A stretch of 64,000 bases of DNA from Clavibacter capsici. Lineage in GTDB: Bacteria; Actinomycetota; Actinomycetes; Actinomycetales; Microbacteriaceae. The notes below the pieces were generated by a model. It ran no database searches. It saw nothing but the letters and a program-made list of their open reading frames with translations, and was not told where the DNA came from. Positions 15,696 through 26,138 of the stretch are shown in pieces. The stretch lies in assembly GCF_001280205.1 (NCBI RefSeq), contig NZ_CP012573.1:1612001-1676000 (forward strand). Reading direction: 5' to 3'. Made by a program: the position numbers and the translations under genes. Within the stretch, counting starts at the first letter, position 1. The number at the start of each line of letters is the position of its first letter.

Positions 15696-17891
15696 ATGAC
15701 CAGCACCCGCCCCAGCCGCCCGAGCCGATCCACCGCGGTGGCGCCGGAGGGATCCCGTACGAGCTCGTTCCGCGGCGACATCCAGGGCCTGCGCGCGCTC
15801 GCGGTCGTCGCCGTGATCCTCGACCACCTGCTCGCCTGGCCGTCCGGCGGCTTCCTCGGCGTCGACGTCTTCTTCGTGATCTCGGGCTTCATCATCACGT
15901 CGCTGCTGCTGCGCCAGCACGACAGGCGCGGCCGGATCTCGTTCCGCGACTTCTACCGCAAGCGCGTGAAGCGCATCCTCCCGGCCTCGACCGCCGTGCT
16001 CCTCGTCACCGTGCTCGCCAGCTGGATGGTGTTCCTCTCCGGCCGCGCGTCCGCCATCGCGTGGGACAGCGTCGCCGCCTTCCTCTTCGTCGCCAACTGG
16101 CGCTTCGCCGCGACCGACACCGACTACTGGGCCGCGGACAGCGCCGTCTCGCCCGTGCAGCACTACTGGTCGCTCGGCGTCGAGGAGCAGTTCTACGTCG
16201 TCTGGCCGATCCTCCTCGCGCTCGGCCTCGCGCTCTCGCTCCGGTTCCGCGGGCCCGGCCGCTACCGGGGGATGCTCACCGCGATCCTCCTGGTCGTCAC
16301 CGTCGGCTCGTTCGCGTGGGCCATGGCCGACACCGCGGGCGACGCGGCCGTCGCCTACTTCTCCACGTTCTCCCGGGCGTGGGAGCTCGGCATCGGCGCG
16401 CTCCTCGCGGTCGCGACGCCGCTGCTCCGCCGCATCCCGGACGCCGCCCGTCCGGTCATCGCCTACGCGGGCCTCGCGGTCATCGCCTACGGCCTGTTCG
16501 CGCTCAGCAGCGCGTCGCCGATCCCCGCACCCGGCTCCGCGATCCCCGTCCTGGGCGCCGCGCTCGTCATCGCCGGCGGCACGGGCGGCGCCCAGCGCTT
16601 CCTCTGGCCGCTCACCAACCCGGTCTCCCGATACCTCGGCGACATCTCCTACTCGCTGTACCTCTGGCACTTCCCGGTCATCGTGATCCTCGCCGCCGTC
16701 AGCGACACCGCGGGCCTCGGCTACCCGATCATCGTGCTGGTGCTCACCCTCGGCCTCTCCGTGCTCTCGTACCACGGCCTCGAGGACCCGATCCGCCGCT
16801 CGCACTGGCTGGAGCCCGGAGCCGCCGAGCGCCGGAGGAAGCGGCGCGCGCGTCGCCGCCCGGGGTTCGGCGCGTCGACCGGCACGAAGGTCGCGGCGCT
16901 CGGCACGGCGGCGCTCCTGACGGTGACGTTCATCAGCCTCGCGGTCGTGCGGCAGCAGCAGATCCAGGAGGCGTCGCGGATCGCCACGGGCCCCGCCGCG
17001 TCCCCGGGCGCGGAGGATCCCGCGGACACCGCCGTCCTCGCCGACGGCGACCTCGGCGCGCTCCAGGGCCAGATCCGCGACGCCCTCTCCGCGACCAGCT
17101 GGCCGGCGCTCGACCCGGCGATCGACGGCCTGGAGAAGAGCGCCGTCCCCGTCGAGGACGGCCAGGGCTGCGGTCGCACCGACATCGGGAACCCCCGCTC
17201 CTGCTCCTTCGGCGACAGCAGGAAGCCCACGATCATGGTGCTCGGCGACTCGACCGGCATCACCCTGCTGCCGACCGTGCGGGCGCTGTTCGAGGCGACC
17301 CACCACATCCGCGGCCTCACCTACGCCGGCTGCGCCGTGATGGACGTCGACTGGGACTTCCCGGACACGACCACCCGCTCCGGCTGCCTGGCCTTCCGGG
17401 ACGCCGCCGTCGCCGCGATCCAGGAGGAGGAGCCGGAGATGCTGTTCGTCAGCAACAGCTACGGCCAGGTCCTGAAGCTCGCCTCGAAGGCCACGGGCGA
17501 CGACGCCGTGACCGAGTGGTCGGCGGGCGTGCAGAGCACGGTCGGCAAGGTGCGCGACAGCGTGGGCCAGGTCGTCCTCGTCTCCTCGCCGCCCGTGGGC
17601 CAGCCGCTCGAGACCTGCGCCACCAAGGTCTCGACGCCCGCCGACTGCCAGGCGTCCGTCCCGGGTGCCTGGAAGGTGGGGGACCGTGCCCAGCGCGACG
17701 CCGCCACCGCGCTCGGCGTGGCCTACGTGGACACCTCGTCGCTGTTCTGCTGGCAGGAGGAGTGCCCCTCGTTCGTCGGCAGCACGCCCGTGAAGCGCGA
17801 CAGCGTGCACACGACCCCGCAGTACGCGTCGGTCATCACGCCCGCCTTCCGGCAGATGCTCGACGAGGCGCTCGCGTCCGTCGCCGCCTGA
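15696..17891 (+). CDS. OafA/YrhL-type acyltransferase with C-terminal SGNH domain
   Basis: A 731-residue membrane O-acyltransferase. Residues about 25-370 form the Acyltransf_3 domain: FRGDIQGLRALAVVAVILDHL with the conserved His, GGFLGVDVFFVISGFIIT, RKRVKRILPA and HYWSLGVEEQFYVVWP. One further span (about 400-420) leads to an extracytoplasmic SGNH-hydrolase-like domain with MVLGDSTGITLLP (nucleophile Ser) and a late DSVHTTPQYAS block (Asp/His). Such proteins acetylate surface polysaccharide or cell wall. At the edge of the EPS region it may add acyl groups to that polymer. Confidence 0.88.
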   Translation: MTSTRPSRPSRSTAVAPEGSRTSSFRGDIQGLRALAVVAVILDHLLAWPSGGFLGVDVFFVISGFIITSLLLRQHDRRGRISFRDFYRKRVKRILPASTAVLLVTVLASWMVFLSGRASAIAWDSVAAFLFVANWRFAATDTDYWAADSAVSPVQHYWSLGVEEQFYVVWPILLALGLALSLRFRGPGRYRGMLTAILLVVTVGSFAWAMADTAGDAAVAYFSTFSRAWELGIGALLAVATPLLRRIPDAARPVIAYAGLAVIAYGLFALSSASPIPAPGSAIPVLGAALVIAGGTGGAQRFLWPLTNPVSRYLGDISYSLYLWHFPVIVILAAVSDTAGLGYPIIVLVLTLGLSVLSYHGLEDPIRRSHWLEPGAAERRRKRRARRRPGFGASTGTKVAALGTAALLTVTFISLAVVRQQQIQEASRIATGPAASPGAEDPADTAVLADGDLGALQGQIRDALSATSWPALDPAIDGLEKSAVPVEDGQGCGRTDIGNPRSCSFGDSRKPTIMVLGDSTGITLLPTVRALFEATHHIRGLTYAGCAVMDVDWDFPDTTTRSGCLAFRDAAVAAIQEEEPEMLFVSNSYGQVLKLASKATGDDAVTEWSAGVQSTVGKVRDSVGQVVLVSSPPVGQPLETCATKVSTPADCQASVPGAWKVGDRAQRDAATALGVAYVDTSSLFCWQEECPSFVGSTPVKRDSVHTTPQYASVITPAFRQMLDEALASVAA

Positions 17892-17941
17892 TCCGCCCGG
17901 GCCGGCGGTACGCTGGCCTCCCGACGCGAGACGAGGACGTC

Positions 17942-18397
17942 ATGCAGGCCATCACCCCGTTCATCTGGCTCGACGGACGCGTCCGGGAGGCCGCCGCCCT
18001 CTATGCGTCGGCGCTGCCGGACTCCCGCACCATCGACGTCCCCGACGGGGACGGGCCCGTGCGGTCGGCCACCGTGGAGCTCGGCGGCCTGCGCGTGATC
18101 CTCTTCGACGGCGGCCCCGGCTTCCCGCAGACGCCCGCGTTCTCCCTGTCGGTGCCGGTGGCGACGCAGGCGGAGCTCGACCGGATCTGGGACGCGCTCG
18201 TCGCCGACGGCGGCGAGGAGGGCAGGTGCGGCTGGCTGCGGGATCCGTTCGGCGTCTCCTGGCAGGTCGTGCCGACCGTCCTGCCCGCTCTCCTCGGCGA
18301 CCCCGACCCGGAGCGCGCCGCCCGTGCGCAGCAGGCGATGCTCGCGATGGGCCGCCTCGACATCCGGGCGCTCGAGCGCGCCGCCGACGGCGCCTGA
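17942..18397 (+). CDS. VOC-family (PhnB/glyoxalase-like) protein
   Basis: A 151-residue single-domain protein of the PhnB/3-demethylubiquinone methyltransferase-like VOC group: ITPFIWLDGRVREAAALYASALP, FSLSVPVATQAELDRIWDAL and WLRDPFGVSWQVVPTVL are characteristic. Its reaction is not known. It is separate from the polysaccharide genes on either side. Confidence 0.85.
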   Translation: MQAITPFIWLDGRVREAAALYASALPDSRTIDVPDGDGPVRSATVELGGLRVILFDGGPGFPQTPAFSLSVPVATQAELDRIWDALVADGGEEGRCGWLRDPFGVSWQVVPTVLPALLGDPDPERAARAQQAMLAMGRLDIRALERAADGA

Positions 18398-18434
18398 CCC
18401 CGGAGGGCTCGCGGGCCGCGACGCCCGGGACCGA

Positions 18435-18468
18435 CGACGGCCGCCGCGCGGGTGCGCGACGGCCGTCG
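18435..18468. terminator. Terminator hairpin between convergent genes
   Basis: CGACGGCCG pairs with CGGCCGTCG, with an inner partial stem, in the 90-bp gap between the VOC gene and fcl. It can serve both directions. Confidence 0.6.
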
Positions 18469-18487
18469 GATCGATCAGGCGGAGCGA

Positions 18488-19492
18488 CTACTCGCGCAGC
18501 GTCGTGATGTGCTCGCGGTACCACTCGACCGTGGAGCGGAGCCCCTCGTCGAGGCCGATGGAGGCCGTCCACCCCGCGTCGGCGAGCTTCGACACGTCGA
18601 GCAGCTTCTGCGGCGTGCCGTCGGGCTTCGTCGTGTCCCACTCGGTGCGACCCTCGAAGCCCACGACGCGCGCGATGGTCTCCGCGATCTCGCGGATCGT
18701 GACGTCGCTCCCGGTGCCGACGTTGACCTGCTCGGGGCCGTCGTAGTGCTCCATCAGGTGGAGGCACGCGGCCGCCATGTCGTCGACATGGAGGAACTCG
18801 CGCCGGGGCGTGCCCGTGCCCCAGTTCGTGACCGACTCGGCGCCGGACGCGCGCGCCTCGTCGTAGCGGCGGATGAGCGCCGGGAGCACGTGCGAGCCCT
18901 GCGGCGAGAAGTTGTCGCCGGGGCCGTAGAGGTTGGTGGGCATGGCCGAGATCCACGGCAGGCCGTACTGGCGGCGCACCGCCTGGATCTGCATGATGCC
19001 CGCGATCTTCGCGATCGCGTACGCGTCGTTGGTCGGCTCGAGGTGCCCGGTGAGGAGGCTGTCCTCCGTGATGGGCTGCGGCGCGAGCTTCGGGTAGATG
19101 CAGGAGGATCCGAGGAAGAGCAGCCGGTCGACGCCGTGCGCGAGCGCCGCGTCGAGCACGTTGACCTGGATCCGCAGGTTGTCGCTCAGGAAGTCGACCG
19201 GGTACGTGCTGTTCGCGAGGATCCCGCCGACCTTGGCCGCCGCGAGCACGACGTGCACGGGCCGCTCGGACGCGAAGAACGCGAACACGGCGTCGCGGTC
19301 CTTGAGGTCGAGCTCCGCGGAGGTGCGGCTGACGATGTCGGTGAAGCCCTCGGCCTCGAGGCGCCGGACGATGGCCGACCCCACGAGCCCGCGGTGGCCG
19401 GCGACGTAGATGCGCGCGGAGCGGTCGAGCGGCGCCGGCGTGAAGGAGACGGCGTCGCGCTCGTCCCGGCCGGACGCGGCGGGCGCGGTCAC
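18488..19492 (-). CDS. fcl: GDP-L-fucose synthase
   Basis: A 334-residue SDR enzyme that epimerises and reduces GDP-4-keto-6-deoxymannose to GDP-L-fucose. Visible are the Rossmann motif [11 protein letters not shown], the family block [28 protein letters not shown] and the catalytic YAIAKIAG (YxxxK). GTG start overlaps the gmd stop by 4 nt (GTGA), so the two steps of GDP-fucose synthesis are translationally coupled. Confidence 0.96.
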   Translation of the reverse strand: MTAPAASGRDERDAVSFTPAPLDRSARIYVAGHRGLVGSAIVRRLEAEGFTDIVSRTSAELDLKDRDAVFAFFASERPVHVVLAAAKVGGILANSTYPVDFLSDNLRIQVNVLDAALAHGVDRLLFLGSSCIYPKLAPQPITEDSLLTGHLEPTNDAYAIAKIAGIMQIQAVRRQYGLPWISAMPTNLYGPGDNFSPQGSHVLPALIRRYDEARASGAESVTNWGTGTPRREFLHVDDMAAACLHLMEHYDGPEQVNVGTGSDVTIREIAETIARVVGFEGRTEWDTTKPDGTPQKLLDVSKLADAGWTASIGLDEGLRSTVEWYREHITTLRE

Positions 19493-20541
19493 GCCTCGTC
19501 CGCGGTCGGCTCGGCCGTGCCCCAGCTCGCGAGGCGCACCGTGTCGATCCACGGGCGCCCCTCGGCCTCGAGCGCGGCGATGTCGGCATCGACCATGATG
19601 CGGGCGAGCATCGTGGTGTCGACCGTGGCCTTCCAGCCGAGCTTCTCGTGCGCCTTCGTCGCGTCGCCGACGAGCGCGTCGACCTCGGTGGGGCGCAGGT
19701 AGCGCGGGTCGAAGCGCACGTGCTCGGACCAGTCGAGCCCGGCGTGCGAGAACGCGGTCTCGAGGAAGTCGCGCACGGTGAAGTTCCCGCCCGTCGCGAG
19801 CACGAAGTCGTCGGGCTCGTCGGCCTGCAGCATGCGCCACATGCCCTCGACGTACTCGGCGGCGTAGCCCCAGTCGCGGATGCTGTCGAGGTTGCCGAGG
19901 TAGACGTGGTCCTGCTTGCCGGCCTTGATGGCGGCGACCGCGCGCGTGATCTTGCGGGTCACGAACGTCTCGCCGCGGCGCGGGGACTCGTGGTTGAAGA
20001 GGATGCCGTTGACCGCGAACATGTCGTACGCCTCGCGGTAGTTCTTCGTGATCCAGAAGCTGTAGAGCTTCGCCGCGCCGTAGGGCGAGCGCGGGTAGAA
20101 CGGCGTGGTCTCGCTCTGCGGCGGGGGAGTGGCCCCGTAGAGCTCGCTCGAGGAGGCCTGGTAGAAGCGCGTCTCGATGCCCGAGAGGCGCACGGCCTCG
20201 AGCAGGCGGATCGTGCCGGTGCCGGTGGTGTCGGCCGTGTGCTCGGGCTCGTCGAACGACACCCGCACGTGCGACTGCGCGGCCAGGTTGTAGACCTCGT
20301 CGGGCTGGATCTGCATCATCAGCGTCGTGAGGCGCGAGCCGTCGCTCAGGTCGCCGTAGTGGAGGAACAGCTGCGCGCCGTCTTCATGCGGGTCCTGGTA
20401 GAGGTGGTCGATGCGCGACGTGTTGAACGTCGACGAGCGGCGGATGAGGCCGTGGACCTCGTAGCCCTTGCCGAGCAGCAGCTCCGCGAGGTACGAGCCG
20501 TCCTGCCCCGTGATGCCGGTGATGAAGGCCTTCTTGACCAT
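19489..20541 (-). CDS. gmd: GDP-mannose 4,6-dehydratase
   Basis: A 350-residue SDR enzyme making GDP-4-keto-6-deoxy-D-mannose, the precursor of GDP-L-fucose. Motifs: [24 protein letters not shown] (NADP-binding; residues 8-31), [10 protein letters not shown] and [14 protein letters not shown] with catalytic Tyr/Lys. Length is normal. The start codon follows a run of six G (TCTGGGGGGATCC), which can pair with the anti-SD only through G-U; the same run precedes two other EPS genes. Confidence 0.97.
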   Translation of the reverse strand: MVKKAFITGITGQDGSYLAELLLGKGYEVHGLIRRSSTFNTSRIDHLYQDPHEDGAQLFLHYGDLSDGSRLTTLMMQIQPDEVYNLAAQSHVRVSFDEPEHTADTTGTGTIRLLEAVRLSGIETRFYQASSSELYGATPPPQSETTPFYPRSPYGAAKLYSFWITKNYREAYDMFAVNGILFNHESPRRGETFVTRKITRAVAAIKAGKQDHVYLGNLDSIRDWGYAAEYVEGMWRMLQADEPDDFVLATGGNFTVRDFLETAFSHAGLDWSEHVRFDPRYLRPTEVDALVGDATKAHEKLGWKATVDTTMLARIMVDADIAALEAEGRPWIDTVRLASWGTAEPTADEA

Positions 20542-20702
20542 GGATCCCCCCAGATTCTCATGCGTGATGACGGCGGCGGGGCACGCGCCCGGCGCAGGCC
20601 GTCGCTCGAATCTAGCCTGCGGAGACCGCGTGGCGGCAATCGGGGTACGCACCCGCGCGGTGCGGGGACGACATCCGGCGGCCGAGGCGTCAGAATGGCC
20701 CC

Positions 20703-21989
20703 ATGGGGGAACTGAGCACGACCGACGGCACGCGCACGCATGCGGCGCCGGACCTGGGGGGCCTGACGGTCTGCCTGGTCGGCATCAACTACTGGCCGGA
20801 GACCACGGGGATCGCGCCGTACACGACCGCGATGGCGGAGGCGCTCACGGACGCCGGGGCGACCGTGCACGTGATCACCGGCATCCCGCACTACCCGCAG
20901 TGGAAGCTGCAGGACCAGGCGTACGCCGAGGGCAGGCGGTGGGAGGAGATGCGCGACGGCGTCCGCATCACGCGCGTCCGGCACACCATCCCGGAGACGC
21001 CCGACCTCGCCGGCCGCGCCAAGCTCGAGGCCAGCTTCCTCCGCGGAGCGCTCCGCGAGGTGCGCCGCGACACGAGCGACATCGTCATCGCGGTGACGCC
21101 GTCCCTGGCCGGCCTCGCGGCGGGCGCGCTCGGCCACGGCCGACGCCCGTTCGGGGTGCTCGTGCAGGACCTCACGGGCAACGCGGCGGGCGAGTCCGGC
21201 ACCACGGGCGGCCGCGCCTCCCGCCTCATCGCCTCGGGGGAGTACGCGCTGCTGCGTCGCGCCGACCGGATCGGCGTCATCACGCCCCGCTTCGGCGACC
21301 TGCTCGCCGGCCAGGGCATCGACGAGCGGTGCATCTCCGGCCTCCCGAACTTCACGCACATCACCCCGGTGGACGTCTCCACCACCGCCGCCCGCGCCCG
21401 GCTCGGCTGGACCCCCGACGCCTTCACGGTCGTGCACACCGGCAACATGGGCATGAAGCAGGGGCTCGAGTCGGTCGTCGAGGCGGCGCGCCTGTCGGAC
21501 ACGCGCGACCTCGGCATCGAGTTCGTGCTCGTCGGCGACGGCAACCAGCGCGCCGCGCTCGAGGAGCAGGGCGCGGGGATCCGCTCCCTCCGCTTCATCC
21601 CGCCGCTCGACGGCGACGACTACCCGTACGCGCTGGCCGCGGCCGACGCGCTCCTGCTCAACGAGAAGCCCGGCGTGCGCGAGATGAGCATGCCGTCGAA
21701 GCTCACCTCGTACACGAGCTCCAAGCGGCCCATCATCGCGGCCGTCGAGGAAGGCGGCATCACCGAGAGCGTCGTGCGCGAGCACGGCGCCGCGGCGATC
21801 ATCCCGCCGGGGGATCCGGAGCGGCTGCTGCAGGCGGCGCAGGACCTGCGCTGCGACGCCGAGCGGGCCGCGCACCTCACCACGGCCGCCCAGCGGATGT
21901 TCCAGAACCGCTACTCGCCCGTGAGCGCCCACGCCCGCTATGTGCGCTTCGCGCAGGCGCTGGCGCTCGGCGCCGGGGTCCCCGCGTGA
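20703..21989 (+). CDS. WcaI-like glycosyltransferase (GT4)
   Basis: A 428-residue glycosyltransferase resembling colanic-acid WcaI (fucosyltransferase-type): [26 protein letters not shown], then [11 protein letters not shown], and the donor-site part [19 protein letters not shown] and [20 protein letters not shown]. It is divergent from gmd across a 161-bp shared promoter region and overlaps the next acetyltransferase gene. It may use GDP-fucose, by analogy only. Confidence 0.85.
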   Translation: MGELSTTDGTRTHAAPDLGGLTVCLVGINYWPETTGIAPYTTAMAEALTDAGATVHVITGIPHYPQWKLQDQAYAEGRRWEEMRDGVRITRVRHTIPETPDLAGRAKLEASFLRGALREVRRDTSDIVIAVTPSLAGLAAGALGHGRRPFGVLVQDLTGNAAGESGTTGGRASRLIASGEYALLRRADRIGVITPRFGDLLAGQGIDERCISGLPNFTHITPVDVSTTAARARLGWTPDAFTVVHTGNMGMKQGLESVVEAARLSDTRDLGIEFVLVGDGNQRAALEEQGAGIRSLRFIPPLDGDDYPYALAAADALLLNEKPGVREMSMPSKLTSYTSSKRPIIAAVEEGGITESVVREHGAAAIIPPGDPERLLQAAQDLRCDAERAAHLTTAAQRMFQNRYSPVSAHARYVRFAQALALGAGVPA

Positions 21990-22570
21990 CCGCGTCGCCC
22001 GAGGAGGCGACCGACGTCCCGGTCATCGACCTCTCCCGCGCACCCGGCGAGCACCAGGCGTGGGACCGGCCGAAGCGCACCGTGTACCTGTGGGCCGCCG
22101 TCGAGCTGCTGCTCGTGACGAACCCGTGGCAGATCAGCTCGTCGCTGCGCGTCCGTGCGCTGCGCGCGTTCGGCGCCGAGATCGGCGAGGGCGTGGTCTT
22201 CCGGCCGCGCACACGGGTCAAGTTCCCGTGGAAGCTCCGCATCGGCGACCGCTCCTGGATCGGCGAGGGAGTCTGGTTCCACAACCAGGACCTCATCACG
22301 GTCGGCCACGACGTCGTCCTCTCCCAGGAGACGATGCTGACCACGGGCAGCCACGCGCACCGCCGGGACATGGCCCTGCTCACGCGCCCCATCGTCATCG
22401 AGCCGGGAGCGTGGATCACCTCGCGCTGCCTGGTCCTCGGCGGCGCGCACGTGGGCCGCTCGGCGCTCGCCCGCCCGATGACCGTCGTCCAGGGCCGCGT
22501 GCCCGACGGCGCCATCGTCTCGGGTCCCGACGGCGCGGTGGTCGGCTCGCGCTTCGGCGACCGCTCCTGA
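21986..22570 (+). CDS. WcaF/LbH-family acetyltransferase
   Basis: A 194-residue left-handed beta-helix acyltransferase of the colanic-acid WcaF type. After an N-terminal helix region (KRTVYLWAAVELLLVTNPWQISSSLRVRALRAFG; residues about 30-63), hexapeptide repeats carry FPWKLRIGDRSWIGEGVWF and TTGSHAHRRDMAL. It would O-acetylate a sugar of the repeat unit with acetyl-CoA. The GTG start overlaps the WcaI-like stop, as in the wcaI/wcaF-like arrangement elsewhere. Confidence 0.85.
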   Translation: MTASPEEATDVPVIDLSRAPGEHQAWDRPKRTVYLWAAVELLLVTNPWQISSSLRVRALRAFGAEIGEGVVFRPRTRVKFPWKLRIGDRSWIGEGVWFHNQDLITVGHDVVLSQETMLTTGSHAHRRDMALLTRPIVIEPGAWITSRCLVLGGAHVGRSALARPMTVVQGRVPDGAIVSGPDGAVVGSRFGDRS

Positions 22571-22577
22571 CCCCGAG

Positions 22578-24809
22578 TCAGACGGAGGGCGCGTCGTCCG
22601 GGAGCAGCGCCTGACGGAAGGTCGCTGCGAACGCCTCGGGCGTGTGCGCCAGGATCTCGGGCTCGTCGATGCGTGTCGCCGGCACCGCGGCGGAGATCGC
22701 CCGACGGAGCTCCGGGACGGTCACGCCCGTCGTCACGACCCCAGGCATCCCCCGGACGGACGGAGTGACGCCCGCGTGCTCCCCGACCACGACGCTGAGG
22801 CCCGCGGCGAGGGCCTCGTTGACCGTCAGGCCCCACACCTCCTGCAGCGCCGGGTGCACGAGCACGTCGTGGTCGGCGAAGAGCTCCGGGAGGCCGGACG
22901 TCGGCACGTACCCGGTGAAGCGGATCCGCGCACCCAGGCCTAGCCGGGCGACGAGGCCCTCGAGCGGCGCCCGATCCGGGCCCGTGCCGACGATGGTGAG
23001 CGTGCACCCCGCGAGCTCCGGCGCAGCCAGTGCCTCGATCAGGGACGGGACGTTCTTGCGGTGGATCAGCTGGCCGACGCACAGCAGGCGCCGGCCGACA
23101 GGTCCCACGGGGGAGCCGACGCGGGCGAGGACGGCGCGCGTGCGGGCGTGGATCCCCTCGACGTCCACCGCGTTGAACCCCAGGCGGATGCGCCGGGGAT
23201 CGACGCCCTCGGCGACGAGCGCGTCGCGGGCCGCGACGCCCGGGACGACGATCTCGTCCATGCCCGCGAAGAACGCGCGCCGGATGCGGGCGATGGGGCC
23301 GCGCGTGTGCCGCTGCGAGAGCCGGTGCGACTCGTAGAAGCCCACACGCCGCACGCCGGCGATCTTCGCGGACCACGAGGCGACCCAGAAGGCGGGGGAG
23401 TCCCACCCGCCGATGAGGATGGCGTCCGTGCCCCGGAGGGCGGTCGGGCGGATCCACGCCGTCACGTAGTGGCGCGCCTCGCCGCGGCGGATCACCCGGC
23501 TCCGCAGGAACCGCATCGTGTACTCCGCCTGGCGGCCGCCCGCGGTCCAGTCGTCGCCGCGGTTGTTGTCGTCGCGTCGCAGCCGCGCGTCGGTCTCGAG
23601 GAGCCAGACCTCGAGGTCGGCATCCCGGGCGAGCGCGTCCCACACGGGGACGCGGTACGGCGGCGCCACGTTGGTCAGCCACACGATCGACGGGCGGGAT
23701 CCGGCGTCCGTCCCCGCCTGGTACCGACGGAGGAGCGCGTCGGCCGTCGCGCGGATGGAGAAGGCCTCCGCGAGGGCCAGGCGCATGCCGCTGTCGAGCC
23801 GGTCGCGCAGGTCGCCGTCGGACAGGATCGCGCCGACGGCCCGCGCCAGGTCGTCGGGGGAGCCGTCGGTGACGAGGGCGGCCTCGCGGACGCGGAGCTC
23901 GTCGGAGATCCCGCAGTCCTCGGTCAGCACGACGGGCGTGCCGACGGAGAGCGCCTCGAGCACGGTCATCGGGAAGACCTCGCGGAGGCTCGGCAGCACG
24001 TAGACGGCCGCGCTGGCGAGCCGTCCCGTCACCTCGCCCGGGGCGAGGGGGCCGTCGTAGGAGAGCGGCACGTCGGGGTGCTCGGCCATGAACTCCCTCA
24101 GCGCCGGCAGGTCGCCCTCGTCGGGGCCCACGACCACGAAGCGCGCATCCGGATGCGCTCGGCTGACGAGCGCGGCCATCTCGGCGAACGCCATGACCCG
24201 CTTCCGCGGATGCAGGCGCGCCACGAACAGGACCTCCTGGCCGCGGTCGTCGCCGACGACCGGCGGGGCGTCACCCCGCTCCTCGATGCCGTTGCGGATC
24301 CGGGAGACCGCGGCGCCCGGGAACTGCTCCCGCAGCCCGCGCTCCTCCTCGTCGGTCAGCGCCAGCACGGCGGCGGCGCCGGCGATGGCGCGGGCCGTCA
24401 TGGTGCGGTCCACGAGCATGGGCAGGGCCCCGCCCGGCATCACCATGCCGTGCGTCTGCATGACGTAGCGGACGCCGAGGCGACGGGCCGTGAGCGCCAC
24501 CTCGAGGTCGAGCAGGTGGCGGCCGGCGTGCACGTGCAGCACGTCGACGCCGGGCGCGTTCTCAGCCAGCCAGGACAGCGCACCGCGGGAGCGCAGGCCG
24601 CTGAAGCCGAGGCCGGGGAGGCGCTGGACGCGGGCGAGCACGACCCGGACCCCCGGGATCCGGAGCTCGGCGACCCCGTCCCATCCCGCGAGGAGGACGA
24701 CGTCGTGTCCGCGCCGCGCCAGCTCGCGCGCCTGCGCGACCGCCACCGCGACGGGTCCGCCGAACGCGCCGTCCGCGGAGACGTACGAGACGAACTGCAC
24801 GATCCTCAT
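22578..24809 (-). CDS. Double glycosyltransferase (two fused GT4 enzymes)
   Basis: A 743-residue protein with two complete GT-B glycosyltransferases in one chain. Domain 1 (about 1-375) starts MRIVQFVSYVSADGAFGGPVAVA, with FVARLHPRKRVMAF and LPSLREVFPMTVLEALSVGTPVV. Domain 2 (about 380-743) starts PSIVWLTNVAPPYRVPVWDAL, with CVGQLIHRKNVPSLIEAL and VHPALQEVWGLTVNEALAAG. Both donor sites keep the E-x7-E pattern, so both halves may be active and add two successive sugars. The fusion is uninterrupted. The start at MRIVQF is chosen as the domain boundary; a GTG four codons upstream is possible. Confidence 0.85.
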   Translation of the reverse strand: MRIVQFVSYVSADGAFGGPVAVAVAQARELARRGHDVVLLAGWDGVAELRIPGVRVVLARVQRLPGLGFSGLRSRGALSWLAENAPGVDVLHVHAGRHLLDLEVALTARRLGVRYVMQTHGMVMPGGALPMLVDRTMTARAIAGAAAVLALTDEEERGLREQFPGAAVSRIRNGIEERGDAPPVVGDDRGQEVLFVARLHPRKRVMAFAEMAALVSRAHPDARFVVVGPDEGDLPALREFMAEHPDVPLSYDGPLAPGEVTGRLASAAVYVLPSLREVFPMTVLEALSVGTPVVLTEDCGISDELRVREAALVTDGSPDDLARAVGAILSDGDLRDRLDSGMRLALAEAFSIRATADALLRRYQAGTDAGSRPSIVWLTNVAPPYRVPVWDALARDADLEVWLLETDARLRRDDNNRGDDWTAGGRQAEYTMRFLRSRVIRRGEARHYVTAWIRPTALRGTDAILIGGWDSPAFWVASWSAKIAGVRRVGFYESHRLSQRHTRGPIARIRRAFFAGMDEIVVPGVAARDALVAEGVDPRRIRLGFNAVDVEGIHARTRAVLARVGSPVGPVGRRLLCVGQLIHRKNVPSLIEALAAPELAGCTLTIVGTGPDRAPLEGLVARLGLGARIRFTGYVPTSGLPELFADHDVLVHPALQEVWGLTVNEALAAGLSVVVGEHAGVTPSVRGMPGVVTTGVTVPELRRAISAAVPATRIDEPEILAHTPEAFAATFRQALLPDDAPSV

Positions 24810-25022
24810 CGCCCGGACCCCCGGGTCACGCGACGACGTCCGTGGCTGTCCTCGGGTACGACGGTGACCGGTAGGTCCCGCGCACGGGCGTCGTCCTGCT
24901 CCACTGCTCTCCCTCATGACGGACCCGCGGCGGCCCCGTCCTCGGGCGGGACGGCGGGAACCGCGCGGTGACTGAAGTGTAGGTGGGCGGGGCTTCCCCG
25001 CCCTGGCCCTCTCCCGGGTGCG

Positions 25023-26138
25023 CTACCGCTCGTCGAGCGCGTCCAGGATCGTGGCGCTGATGGTGTGGGCCGCCGCCTCGATCGTGGGGTGCTCGGCGGG
25101 CGGCGCCTCCGTGCGCTCGGCGCCGTCCGTCCAGGCGCGGGCGTAGGCCTCCGGCGTCGCGGGCACCTCGACGACGTCGATGCCGGGCCGGAGGTACTCG
25201 ACCTCCGGACCGTGCTCCGCGCCCGACGTCGTGACGATCCCGAGGCCCATCACCAGGGCGTCCACGGCGACGAGCCCGACCCGGCCCGGGTTCACGAGCG
25301 TGCGCGACATGGTGGCGGCCGCCGCGTAGTCCGCGGGTCCCGACTGGCCGAGGAGCACGACGCGCCCCGTGTCGCGGGCCAGCTCCTCCACGAGCGCCCG
25401 CGACTCCCCGTCGCCGGCGACCACGAGCCACTGCGATGGATCCGCGGCGAACACGATCCGCGCGGCGTCCACCAGGAGGTCGACGGCCTTGAAGCGGTTC
25501 AGCGCGCCGAGGTACAGCGAGACGCGCGCATCGTCGGGGATGCCGTGGCGCTCCCGGAACGCGGTCAGGTCCGCGGGCGTGACCTCGTCCATCGCGCGCT
25601 GCAGCCGCGACGTGTCGGTCGAGTTGCGGAACGCCGCCACCTGGTCGTCGCGCAGGCGCGTGGACGCGAGCACGTGGCGTCGCCCCCGCTCGGTGTAGGT
25701 CAGCGCCCGCGTCGCACGGGAGTTCAGGAGGTTCTCCGCTGCATCGGCGAGCGGCGAGCGGGTCGTCGTGTCCGAGACCCCGTGACCGAGCGTGATGTAC
25801 GGCCGCCGCAACCCGGCGCGCAGCCAGGCGTTGAGGTTCGTGCCCTGCATCTCGGTCACCAGCAGCGCGTCGCGTCCTCGCCAGGTGCGCGGGAGCCGAC
25901 GGAACACGAACTTCGGGATGGAGCGCACGGGTCGCAGCGTGCATGCGGCGACGCGGCTCGCCCACCCGGGCTGGATGCCGTCGCCCCGGGCCGCGATGTC
26001 GCGCTCCTGCTCGCGGTCGCCGCCGTAGAACACGCGGCAGTCCACCTCGGCTGCGCGGAGCTCCTCGATGACCAGCGACCACAGCCGCTCGCGGTACCCC
26101 GGGATGTACGGCTGGGTGATCGCCACCCGGCGGTTCAC
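25023..26138 (-). CDS. Glycosyltransferase (GT4-like)
   Basis: A 371-residue GT-B protein. The N-terminus RRVAITQPYIPGYRERLWSLVIEEL and DCRVFYGG form the acceptor domain; LYLGALNRFKAVDLLVDAARIVFA and WLVVAGDGESRALVEELA begin the donor domain. The terminal E-x7-E block is weak (VNPGRVGLVAVDALVMGLGIVTTSG lacks the first Glu), which may alter activity. GTG start with GGGAG 7 nt upstream; an 18-codon ORF ends across this start. Confidence 0.75.
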   Translation of the reverse strand: MNRRVAITQPYIPGYRERLWSLVIEELRAAEVDCRVFYGGDREQERDIAARGDGIQPGWASRVAACTLRPVRSIPKFVFRRLPRTWRGRDALLVTEMQGTNLNAWLRAGLRRPYITLGHGVSDTTTRSPLADAAENLLNSRATRALTYTERGRRHVLASTRLRDDQVAAFRNSTDTSRLQRAMDEVTPADLTAFRERHGIPDDARVSLYLGALNRFKAVDLLVDAARIVFAADPSQWLVVAGDGESRALVEELARDTGRVVLLGQSGPADYAAAATMSRTLVNPGRVGLVAVDALVMGLGIVTTSGAEHGPEVEYLRPGIDVVEVPATPEAYARAWTDGAERTEAPPAEHPTIEAAAHTISATILDALDER

